Shown here one piece after another: positions 37,583 through 48,400 of a DNA stretch of 64,000 bases. The notes under the pieces are model-generated. The model was not told the origin of the DNA, made no database searches, and saw nothing but the letters and a program-made list of their open reading frames with translations. The position numbers and the translations under genes were made by a program. The DNA is from Chlorokybus atmophyticus (Eukaryota; Streptophyta; Chlorokybophyceae; Chlorokybales; Chlorokybaceae), in the NCBI GenBank assembly GCA_009103225.1, contig RHPI01003261.1, positions 228,153 through 292,152 on the forward strand. The letters are read 5' to 3'. Positions within the stretch are counted from its first letter, which is position 1, and each line of letters begins with the position of its first letter.

Positions 37583-39333
37583 ATGGCACGACACAACTTC
37601 AATCCTACTGTGGGTGCCTTTATGCCAGTTGCTGGAACGTGGCCTTTGCAGCAAACAACCCCCCTGCCACCGTCGTTGCATGATGTTCTGCACCCTGTTG
37701 AAATCTTATACGATCCCAATCTTATTGAAGACACCAATGCCAGTGCCTTGACGGTGCCCACAGGTATGTGACTGCTTCGTGGTGACATTAACAGTTTCAT
37801 TCAATGCATGTATCCCAACAGGTCTTCGTGTGACTCCGTCTAAGCGCCGTAGAAACTTGTCTATGGCGCCTGATACTCCCACCACGTCTTATGTCACTGA
37901 CGCGGAAACAGGTGATCAATGTCATCGTTGCAGAGGTTCCCACCTGATCCGTGAACTATATGAACGCAGGGGAAGCAATGCCGCGGTTGCCAACTCACCA
38001 ATTTACACCTGAGCTTATGCGTACTGCTATCGACACCTTCAGTGGCCACCTGACTCGTGAAGTACAAAACAACGCTCGTCTACAAAACGAAAGTAAGGGA
38101 AATTGTGCCATTGTTTTGACACACACCACTGATGGCATTGTTGGCAGACTTCAAACTAGTTGACGAGAACACAGTCCTTCGCGAGCGTAACCTGAAGCAA
38201 GCAGAGCAGCTACGCCACAACCAGACACAGCCTGATCCCCAGATCGCTGCAAAGCTGTTGAAAATGATCAGTGAAATCAATGGTCTGCGTGCAGGCGATG
38301 CTGCTGCAGAACAACGCTCTGCTGACCTGGAGCGTGCATTACACGAAGAGCGTGCTGAGCACGTTAAAATGACAGAAAGTGTCAAAAACGCAGACGCAGC
38401 AAGCATCGTGGGTTTATGCAAGCAGCTGACAGATGTTCAGCGCAGGGCCATACAGTTGCAGCAACACAATGAGCGTAATGATGCAAAATTGGCGCGCCTG
38501 CAATGCCAGATTGGAGAAGCCAACCAGACAATTGCTGCACAAAAAAAAAAGGTGTGTGTTCCTGCACTGTTGAATTTTCCAGCAACTGACTTTCTGTTGT
38601 AGATCTCATAGTTGACAAGCGTCCTGCGTCTTCAAACGGCAAATTGGCAATTTCGTGAGCGTGTTGAACCCAATGGCGTGCAGTTTGAGAGCTTCCAGCA
38701 GGAACTGGAAGTCACCAGAAAGGAGTTGGACAGCTTGGCAAAATACATGTTGAAAGAGATCGACCTTGACGGACAGGTACTGAACAATTACAATTATGAC
38801 AATATCCACAAATGCAACACTTTGATGTTCATTGGTTGGTGTGCCAGGTATCGCTCCTCAATCGCAGAGATGTTAAAAGGCAGCTGCAGCTGCAACTATA
38901 CCAAACACTCTGGGAGAAGCTTTGTACCTACCTCTGCACAGTTGCCCCGTTGTTGCGTGAAGCAGCAACAACCGAAGAAATGCAGCAACATGTGCGCCAG
39001 GACTACAAGGGCAAGCGCGTGGTAGACAGTGAAGACAACACATGCGGGATCTGCTGCGAGCAGAAGCCAGTGGAAGTGTTGTTACCAATGCCATGTTGCG
39101 GAGCTACACTGTGCCGTCAGTGCTTGAAGAAGCTGCGCACAGGATCTCACCCTCAAGTTGAGTGTCCTTTCTGCCGCCGCTTTCAACTTATTTTTATGCA
39201 GCGCCCACCACGTGGTGCAGAGCTCCCCGATTTCCCTGTATATGAACTCAGCAGCAGTGACGATGATGAGGATGTTGATACACACAATACCAGTGCTGCT
39301 GGCGCTGGGCCTTCGCAGCCACCCCCCCCCTGA
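37583..39333 (+). CDS. Coiled-coil RING-finger-like protein
   Basis: Six exons (37583-37763, 37822-37911, 37970-38092, 38148-38551, 38612-38776, 38848-39333) have GT-AG borders and fully consistent phases. They give 482 residues ending at TGA, with no stop or shift. The N-terminal part has a basic patch (TPSKRRRNLSM). Residues of exons 4-6 form a long coiled coil. Exon 7 carries a RING-like zinc domain, CGICCEQKPVEVLLPMPCCG followed by LCRQCLKK and ECPFCRR. The His expected of C3HC4 RINGs is Ala here, with an extra adjacent Cys, so it may be a C4C4 variant. The tail is acidic and proline-rich. RING proteins usually act as ubiquitin ligases. The gene lies between the arms of a CATATG-rich inverted repeat and looks intact, unlike neighbouring transposon genes. 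Confidence 0.8.
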
Positions 39334-39359
39334 GTAGACCTGTATCATAGAACCCGTTT

Positions 39360-39600
39360 TGCTCGTGTGTTAACATGACGCACAGGGAACTCACGATGTC
39401 CATTGACGTCGCGCGACAATCTGCCATATCATGCCATATGATGTCATATGTTGGCATATCAATCGCTGTGACACCATATGCTATGATATGGAATGGTATG
39501 GGGCAGTGTTGCATGACATGTCGTGTTTTTGCATACGTAGCATACGTACATTTATGAAGCTCACCACCAATATGCACCCACCTGTATCATATCGACACGA
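39360..39600. repeat. CATATG-rich inverted-repeat arm (right)
   Basis: The reverse complement of 39366-39527 matches 36832-36987 over about 160 bases. The arm begins about 30 bases after the stop codon of the RING-like gene. Confidence 0.7.
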
Positions 39601-39679
39601 AAGCATGGTGTCACACAAACTATCCAACACACATGGTGATTACTCAAACAACAGCCAGTTTCACTCTTTTTTCTTCTTT

Positions 39680-41030
39680 TTAATTGCCAAAACCGCTACC
39701 ACTACGTCGGCGCGCCCAAAATGCTTTGAACCTTGCTGGGTTGCCTTCATCCATATTGTAACCTTTGCACCCTCGAGAGTCGTATTGGGCGATATACATA
39801 GCTTCTAACCAATATATTCGCGCCTTGCAATGTTCTTCATCTAATACTTCCAACTGCACTTGCTCTTCAAAAGGTTTACTGCTATCTAAGTCAGGCAACA
39901 TTTTCTTAGGCGGGTGTCTACGATGTTCCTTATAACGTCGACCTGGGTGGTTACTTTGACCGATATATACTTTCTGTGTTGCCACATGCGTCAACTTGTA
40001 GATAAACTTCACACCTGTGTTTATGGGTTGCGCACGTTTTTTGAGTTACGTGCAGAGGCGCGAATGTTGGTGTTGGCATTGATGCTGTTTCTTGCTGCCG
40101 AGGATCGCAGGATCATCTGGACCTCATCGTTTACCTGCAAAGAACAATGGTACTATGAATGCTGCAGTACACATCCGAGATTGATGTTGAATATGGAACA
40201 TATATGCGTAGCGAAGTAGCAGCAAGGAAACAGACCATGGGTACAGGAAACTCTGCTACGCAACCATAGCATTCTCACGCATCGCGACTAATCTTGGCAA
40301 GCACAGTAATCCCATCATCAACTTGGATAACCACACACCTCATTGGCAGCAACATTTGCTACTGGAGCTTCCCTTGGGTCTGCTTTGTTGATTTGCTCAA
40401 TGATTTTTTCTGCCTTTCCTTGCGACATGAAACGCGCTGTCTCCCAGTTGCAAACTTTGCGAATGTGAACCAGCTCGAACACCTGTGAAACATCTGTTAA
40501 CTACAGGTATTTGGCCAATGACCCAGTGTCACATTGATACATACCTGATTAGCGTAAATTGGCTCTGCATTATCAGAAAGCTCTGGGTTGTCCTTGCGCA
40601 TCAGAGTGTCCCACAGCTTGTAAGCTACTTGGCGCTTTAGGTCATCCGAAATGTCGATGCCGAGCTTTCTGAGGTAGTAGATGCATGTTCCTACACATAC
40701 TTGCATAAGTTAACACATGCACCACAGTGTGTTAGTGTACATTTTCCGCTTCTCACCAGTTGCAATAGAGTCCCCGTGGTTTATGCGAAACTCTTGAGCT
40801 CTCTCTTTGGCAGGGCGAATTAACTTATCGGCCTCTGGCTTGGTGAATAGCCCCTCAAGCTTGTCGGGAGTGATTCCTGCTGAGTCACATGCTACCAGTT
40901 GTTTCGCTGTCAACGGACGACCAGGCGCATCACCTCCAGAGCTACTGGTACGTGGACGCTTAGAGCCAGGTTCGTCATTGGAAATTTGAGCGTGGAGCCT
41001 CTCGAACAGGTCTTTTTCGTTAAAATCCAT
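39680..41030 (-). CDS. GIY-YIG nuclease-domain protein
   Basis: The exons 41030-40757, 40690-40545, 40482-40339, 40134-40050 and 40014-39680 agree in phase and give 327 residues. The N-terminal third has a nuclear-signal-like GSKRPRTSSSGG and helices without a known domain. The C-terminal third is a GIY-YIG domain: FIYKLTHVATQKVYIGQSNH, then RRYKEHRRHPP with the catalytic Arg, and later YWLEAMYIAQYDSRG with the metal-binding Glu. Such domains nick or cut DNA in homing endonucleases, repair enzymes and some retroelements. The last intron would be only 35 nt (40049-40015). Without it, a frameshift at a run of six A would be needed. The gene lies beside a Helitron on the same strand and could be its cargo. 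Confidence 0.75.
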
Positions 41031-41505
41031 GCTGTCAACCAGGTGCATTGTCAATGTAACGCTCGCCAACTAATGACTCACAGGTTCGAGATTTAAACAG
41101 AGGCTAACTGAGCCACGTTGTTACCTGTGTCTGGCTGAGGTGACAGTTTTCGACGATGGGCAGGTGTCTAAGGCAGGTGATGCGACAGGCATGTATGCAC
41201 AGTGCCCTGCGACTTGACGTTTCAACTGGTGTACATTTACAGCAGCGTTAGATATATTGCCAATGTATATCTGCGTAGCAAGGAAAAGGGTTTGTGTCGG
41301 CAGAACACCACGTGCTAAGCCATGCCGCCATGCGATTGGTCATAAGAGTTGATGGGATGGAGGAGATGATTGCATTCAAAGCATGGTTGGATGACGGGTG
41401 ATACGGCAATCAACCGAATGTGCCATGTCATCAAACCGTACAATGCGTACAGTGTGGTCATGAGATGCAGTTCACGTTACGCGACATGGTTCAATATCGT
41501 CGAAC
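41031..41505. other. Intergenic stretch
   Basis: This lies between the GIY-YIG gene start and the GTTGCGCAAC repeat. No gene is recognised. An in-frame ATG for the GIY-YIG gene also exists at 41069. Confidence 0.4.
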
Positions 41506-41507
41506 AT

Positions 41508-41770
41508 GGAACCACATAACGCAATGTTTTGCAACATCGTTCATACATGCACAAACATCATGCGATATCCGTTAATATCAAACAACGTTGCGCAACAGCG
41601 TACCATGTCGCCTAAAGCAATATCATCCAACTTGGAACCATGTAGTGCAATGTTGTGCAACATCGATCTCACATGCTCAAACATTCGCGATATGCGTCGA
41701 TATCAAACAACGTTGCGCAACATCGTATCATATCGCGCAATGATGCAACATATGTCACACCATTGCGCAA
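41508..41770. repeat. Tandem repeat with GTTGCGCAAC palindromes, two copies of about 130 bp
   Basis: Each copy runs GGAACCA, CGCAATGTT or TGCAATGTTGTGCAACATCG, CATGC(A/T)CAAACAT, and GATATCAAACAACGTTGCGCAACA. Copies start near 41508 and 41634. The array lies just downstream of the Helitron gene's 3' end and shares its CATATCGC-type text with 46000-46060. Confidence 0.7.
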
Positions 41771-41798
41771 CACTAACTGGACTTACGAATTATCAACG

Positions 41799-44700
41799 TC
41801 AATCCCCAGGAACGGGCGTCATCTCTTCAGGGCGCGGTAAACGCGTCAACCGTAAATAGGCCCTGTTTGTCACGCGCGACAACGCCACATACCACATTCC
41901 AGGAGCAAAAGCTTCCTGCATGTGGACAACAGTAGTTGATTGTAGCGTTGCACCTTGACACTTGTGCACTGTCATTGCATACGCTAGCTGCAAAGGAAAC
42001 ACAGCTTTGTAGTACGTTTTGCCTTGAAACGTTGTTGTTTGCTATATTGTTCGGCGCATCCACATGGAGTCTGCCAAATGGTCAAATGTAACTTGTATAC
42101 TGCTCACATTACCTTTGTAGTATCTAAACTGCGTCACTGTTCCCAAAGACCCGTTGGCTACTCCATCTTGCAGTGAAACGTTTTCTAAAGCCAACACCTT
42201 TGCTCCCTTTGCGACTGAAGGTAATAAGTTGAACTTGGGCTTGTGAATCCAGTCGTACAGCTCGGGCACGTTCACTGCATTAGAAGTAAGTTGTATTGGC
42301 ACAATGGTATCGGCTGCAAAACGTTGTCTCACAATCATGCTGTTGAAAGCCAGTGTGTCTTGTACATGTGAACACAATATGGTTGCATCACTTGGTAACT
42401 GTTGTAAGTACTCCGAAGTGACCAGACAGCCACCTAACGCATCTGCTATCTCTGTTGAACTAGGTATGCCAGAACGAATCTGAATCAAGAATTGAGCAAA
42501 CAGAGGGTCTGAAGCATGACGCACTGAAACAGATAGAACATGTTGCCTTCGTAATGGCCACCTCTGTGATGCAGAAATATGGCATTTGTGGCAAACCTGC
42601 GATGTGTCTTGGACTTTGTGTCCACAAACTGCTGGCAGTTGCTTGTGGTCACCAACCAATACAACGCCGATTGTTTGTAGAAATTCTGGTCCATGAACTT
42701 GCTGTAAGCGCAGCATCACCAAGTCAAACAACCGCGATGTCATCATGGAAAACTCATCAATAATAAATACTCGACAATGATGTAACAGTTTGTAAGCATC
42801 ATCCATAGCAGTTACAAACCGGAGTTGCTGACCGTTGACAGGTATTGCGAAGTTGGAATGTACAGTTGAAGCAGATGAGCTGAGCCGCAAAGCCGCAGCG
42901 CCAGTTGTAGCACTGAGTAAAACAGGTATCCCAGCAACGCGCAACTTGTGAGTGATGAATTTGGTCAAAAATGTTTTGCCTGTTTCTGGACAACCAGATA
43001 TCACATGTAGACCTACCGGTGTTGCAATGATACTACTTGCGGTGCGTTCTTGCTGGCTGGTCAAAGAGAGATTGTTCGCAAACGCAAACTCCTCAACATT
43101 CAATGTACCTTGAAACATCGGCGCCGATACATCTGAGCCCGTTGTCACAGTTGAAGCTGAAGATGCAGGATTGGATGATGAAGCTGTTGGATACTGCGTG
43201 GTAGGTTCTGGTGCAGTTTGACTGTCTGTCGGACCAGCTGCAGCCATAGACAAGGCATTAATAGCATTATCAGTGGTCTGCATCATGGCATTCGTCATAT
43301 GGTGAATCTTAACATCATTGTATAGATGACGTTCAGCATAGCGCGTGACATGTGTCAACAAACTGCGGTTTGTGTTGTTAATGAAACCCCGCAACACACA
43401 TTCTTTATAGTAAGTGCGTGATTGGTTGTTCAAAGAAATCAAATCAACTTTAGAGCGAAAAGTAACCCGCTGAAGAAGTAAATTGAAACAAAACCCTTCA
43501 ATGCTGTGTACAGGATGGTAATCCGTGAATCTAATGATGCGCGGGACAGCTAACTCATAAACGAATGCATTCAGTCTGTCTCTTAAAGTACGCACAGTGT
43601 TATGTGGCACAGTGTCTCCATCTCGGTGCATGTACTGTCGAAAGTAATTGTACATTGTGACTCTTTCTACCTCGTCAGGCCTGACACAATAACGATGAAT
43701 GGGATGCACAATCACTGTCCGTGCACGACAGTTCACTATGCGAGAACGATTGTTAGGCAAACGCGTGTCAACATATGTTACATTAGACGACATTTGCATG
43801 ATGGGAATATCCAAACATATCAAAGCAGCTTCAGCTGGAGCAATGGGTTTGGACAAGTACATTGTGTTCAATATGCGCAATTCGTTAACAGTCAATCCTT
43901 GCAAACCGAGTGCATTGGTGTCTAATGCATCATCAACAGTGCCACAAGGTTCCATGTTTGTTGTGTACTTGACTAAATACTTGCTCCAATGACTGTCAGT
44001 GACTTGCAACACATTACAATGAGCACCCCACAACAATAAAAGCACTGGATGTGTGGGAACAACATTGCGGTCACAAGTGCGTGGTCTGTAATAATCGTAC
44101 CTACGCGTTTCTGTGTTGAACTGAGGTCGACGATCTGGTTGTACGGGATACGGAAAACCCTTGTCGCACTTGTTGTCGAATGCTCTGCAGCCACTGCCAA
44201 CATCAGAACACTTGTGCATTTGCTTGCGTACAACATATTCATAAAGGACTCGCAGTTTAGAATCGTTGGTACAATTATTTGCTGATTTGCATGGTCAAAA
44301 TCTCCGGGGATAAACGCAGTAATTTCACTGCCAACTCGTTTAACATCGTCGGGATGTAACCACAACATAACATGTGCATGCAAAGATCCACGGTGTTGTG
44401 TTTCATACCTGATAACATAGTGCATCACACGTTCAAGGGTATCTTTTTGCATGATATATTCTTCAAAGAAGGTGCTGAACCGATGATGAAACAAACGTGC
44501 GCACTCCACAGGGGCATCGCGCCAACTAAGTTGCGTGGAGACATTGTGGAGAACATTCTGCAAATCAATGATCTCAGGGAATTTGGTACTGGACACTTCA
44601 TTTGCAGTCATGGTGACAAAGAGATGAGGCATACCCCAATGCTCAACCAGACACAGCAGCTCACTCAACTTTTGTCGATGCCAACTCGGAGATCCAATGA

Positions 44701-46042
44701 TGTCACCAGGGACACGAAATTTTACAGCGTTTTTGATGGCATCGTTGATTGTGGCAGTAGGTCGTTGTTTGAGGAACTTTTCAATATTAGCGTCCACAGC
44801 AACTTCGCGGCACTTTCTAAATGTGAGAAGTGATTAATAGATTTGGTACATCAACAGCAAATAAGGCTTGTACAATGTGAAAACTGAGAACGATTGTGTA
44901 AGACGGAACTTGACATAGTCTGACAGTCTGCTGTACACGTTACCATCAAAGAACCCACGATCGTGCGGAAACAACATGGGAAACAGAGCAGACTCAACAG
45001 TTAAACCAGGAATGTTGTACGCACCACCTGTATCCATGTGTATCAAAAGAGAAACACAAGGCTCACGCAGCGACATATGTCAAACGCGCAACATGGTGTC
45101 CACTGTGACTTCAACTGTGCTGCGCGAAGGAAATGGCAACAAAGTGGTTAAAACGTATGTGTATGCTGATTCACCAGCAATGTTCAAAGGATTACGATCT
45201 TGTGCACGAGACACAATGCTACGAATAGTAGATGAACCGACAGTGGGGATGCCGTCAAAACCAAAGGGTTGTTCTGCCAAGGTCTGATATTTCTGAACCA
45301 GAGTGTTGGACGATAATAGCTCGCTCAACAACTCCAGCAACAAGATGGCATGTTGGTTTTGATGTGTAAACTCATCCCAAGTGATAAACGGACCGTTAAT
45401 CATATTCAACTGCTGAATTTGGCCCGAAGTGAAACTGTATGAGTTATACAAGTCGCAAAGCGCCATGGACGTGTTAACAAGGGACAACATCTGCACTACC
45501 ATTGGATGTGTCTCCAACAACTTGCGAATGTACACTGCGCTGTGTAATACAATGTAACTGGAACGCTCCGACCCGTGACTACATCGATGGCATTGGTAGT
45601 AATCACTATCACACTTGGTATAATCGGACATAAAGACATTAGCCAAATCATATGGTGCAACGGTGGATACTGATTGTCGATACATTGGACGATAAGTAGC
45701 AGCAGCAAAGTAAAACTGTACATGCCCGCACAAAGAACAACATTGCATTCGCGTGGCAAACTTACATTGTGCATCTTGCCAACAGGAAAGCATATCATCG
45801 CAGTCGTCCCACAATTCGCAATGCTGAGACAAATCGCAATGTTGCTCATAAGTCATAGCGGATGACGAAACAATACACCTGGAACATATCAACCGCCCTG
45901 GCATTTGTCGCCATCCAAAAGAACCATCTCGGCACAGTCCAGCAATGAGGGCGTGCAAGGGTGCAAATCCACATGCACAATATCTCTGATGTGTAGCAAA
46001 ATATTGCGATATGATTACATATGCGGCGATATGGTGCAACAT
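41799..46042 (-). pseudogene. Helitron Rep/PIF1-helicase, multiply broken
   Basis: Helitrons move by rolling-circle replication using a HUH nuclease fused to a PIF1-type helicase. From the N-terminus, a Cys-rich leader (46042-45080) and the Helitron N-like region are followed by the Rep part. The Rep part has YETQHRGSLHAHVMLWL (the HxH metal site) and SKYLVKYTTN with the paired tyrosines. The helicase follows with GCPETGKT (Walker A), VFIIDEFSMM (Walker B), GDHKQLPAV, and the last motifs [13 protein letters not shown] and YVALSRV. Lesions are TGA at about 45078, TAA at about 44834, a one-base shift near 44210 after NMLYASK, and TAG at about 42042 inside the helicase. Each helicase motif is recognisable, so decay is recent to moderate. 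The exact element ends (5' TC, 3' hairpin with CTRR) were not found. Confidence 0.9.
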
Positions 46043-46127
46043 GGTGCCATATGATTAGCTAATGCTGTTAAGTGTTTCAAAACTTAATAATCAACGTAAC
46101 GTTCACGCCACGGTACGTGCTGTGATA

Positions 46128-47073
46128 CTTAGTACAGAATGCCGTGGTTACGACCATCAAAATAATGCTAACCTGAATTACCTTAACGTTAAGATTCAAT
46201 TAAACGAAAAATTGCATCGTTAGGCCACCATTTGGTCACGCATGACATTGATCAAATGGGATTGAAACGGTGACAACGGCCAGTTGCTCAAAAAGGCAGC
46301 GAAATGGCCAACCATTGCAAAGATGCGTAAAAAATGCTAAAAAATATCTCAGCGGCAACCGCTTACCAACGGCGACCAAAAATTGCTAGGGATTCGGTGC
46401 GATTGCGGCACAGTTAATGGTTAAAACGGCCGCGTTTTTGGCGGTACGAGGTCGGGGCAGGCCCCATACCCTAAAGACATGCCGCCACTACTCAATCGTT
46501 CTAACTAATCCACTCTACCCTTTAACGCTAATTGATTACACGCTATAGTTACTGCGTCATCAAACATGGTCAACAGCCGAATTAATTGGAAATGAGCACA
46601 GCATGGTGTACATGTGGCGGCAGATTATTTTATTTGGCCCATATGATATGGGCATGTAACGAGGTCATTAAAGTTGTAAAGAAAGTAATTACGTTATGAC
46701 CTCGTTACGAGCTAAGTAATTGAACGCAGAGGTTACAATCCGTAAAATAATGCCAACCCAAATCGCCTCAACGCTAAGGTTTAATTAAACAAAATTTTGC
46801 TTAGTTAGGCCACCATTTCGTCAAATGCGAGCATGGTGAAATGGCAGCACAACGGTGACAGCCGCCATTGCCCATAAAAGGCACAAAAATGCTAATAGTT
46901 GCAAAGATGCTTACAAATATCTCGAAGGCATCTCTGCGGTAACGACATCTTAAATGACGAGTTCAAGTACGGGAGTTTTAGCGCCGTTTTAAAACGGTTA
47001 GCGGGTAAAACGGGCGCGTTTTTTGTGGTACGAGGTCGGGGCATGCCCCATACTTTAAACACATGCCGCCTTA
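46128..47073. repeat. Two direct copies of a repeat of about 360 bp
   Basis: Copy 1 (about 46128-46492) and copy 2 (about 46728-47073) share AAAATAATGC, AATTAAAC, GTTAGGCCACCATTT, CGGTGACA, TTGCAAAGATGC, GGTACGAGGTCGGGGCA and ACATGCCGCC in order. The 235-bp spacer has no gene. They could be tandem copies or remains of terminal repeats of an unknown element. Confidence 0.75.
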
Positions 47074-47389
47074 AGTAACAAGCATGCAACAGTCACACAC
47101 TCTATGTAAGTCGGTCTTATAGAAAGACAGATAGAAAAGCAGAGCAGGCTATATGACAGGCAATTGGATACAATATAAAGGCAAAGCTTGGATGTTGAGA
47201 TGATCAGCATTACGAGAGTCTCTGCTCCAAGTTGTGTGCTGTGCATGCCCGCTTACCTTCAACCCCGTTTTATCGGTGGAGATGCGGGGCACAAGCGAGC
47301 AGCACTCCAGCGATGGCAAGAGGATAGGACGGACGCTTCATACGCACAGACGCCGGCCTGCAGCAACACCCACACGGATTGACGTTCGG

Positions 47390-48400
47390 GGACCATGTAT
47401 GGTCCTTCTCCACGAATCCCGCGGGCCATACATGGTCCGTGCCCCGAGGACCACGAGTGCCTGGTCCCCGGGGGACGGACCGTCCATGGTTCTTTCGGGG
47501 CCCCGACATCTGGCGCGCAGTCGCGCACCATACATGGTCCGCGGCCGGACCAGGTGATATACCGGTCCGATATGCCGTGAAAGTCCAGACCATGAATGGT
47601 TCGCAGCCGGACCAGGCATTTTCCCGGTCCGACTGTCAATGGGTCTACGGACCATGCATGGTCCGGACTACATCAATGCTTGACCATATATGTTCCGGTA
47701 GATAACATCAAAGTGGCTGGTCCGAACCGGAATCATTGGGCGGACCATTGCTGGTGCACGCTGAGCTTATCGGTCACTTTGGACAAGCAGTACGCACCGT
47801 GCATGGTCTGCGGCTCATAAAAGCTCATACAGGTCCACATTTTCGTAAGATTGCGGACCATTCATGGTCTTTAACCCAACCAGGCTCTTCCTAATCCGAT
47901 TATCCGCGGGTAGGGACCATGCACGGTCGGTACCCCATGATTGCTGAACCATGCATGGTTCGAGGTTGGTCCTCACGTAAATGATTCCGGTTCGGCATAT
48001 TATGTAATTACATGGAGTGAAGACTGGGCAGTCGCACCATGCATGGGCCACCACTGGCCACTACCGGCGCGACGGATGAAAAAAGAATGACCTGCAAATT
48101 ATGGCAGCGGAGGATGTGCTCATTGATCCCGTTACTGCATGCATTCGGACAAGTGAATGCGTTGACAGGGCCAACCAGCACATCCCTCCCACTGCCATAA
48201 GATAGAGTGTTGGGTATGTTCTCGTATATGATACACGTCATAGCTGAGATTGCGCGAACGCTGGGATTCAAGACGTAGGCCAGCCTCTCATCTGATCGTC
48301 GATTCAAGCGTATCGAACGGTCGGCATATTTAGTAATTACATGGAGTGAAGACTTGACAGTCGCACCGTGCATGGTGCGACTGTCGAGTCACGTGCATGG
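47390..48400. repeat. Array of degenerate GGACCATGCATGGTCC palindromes
   Basis: At least sixteen 16-22 bp near-palindromes occur here. Examples are 47390-47405, 47423-47438, 47477-47492, 47525-47540, 47649-47664, 47855-47870, 47914-47929, 47946-47961 and 48363-48378. Spacing is irregular, about 30-70 bp. Variants keep ACCAT..ATGGT at the centre. The sequence between palindromes is not conserved, and no gene is present. Confidence 0.75.

Noticed and set aside
46128-47073. LTR pair of a retrotransposon
   Set aside because: The 235-bp spacer has no primer site, coding text or TG…CA ends, so only a direct repeat is claimed.
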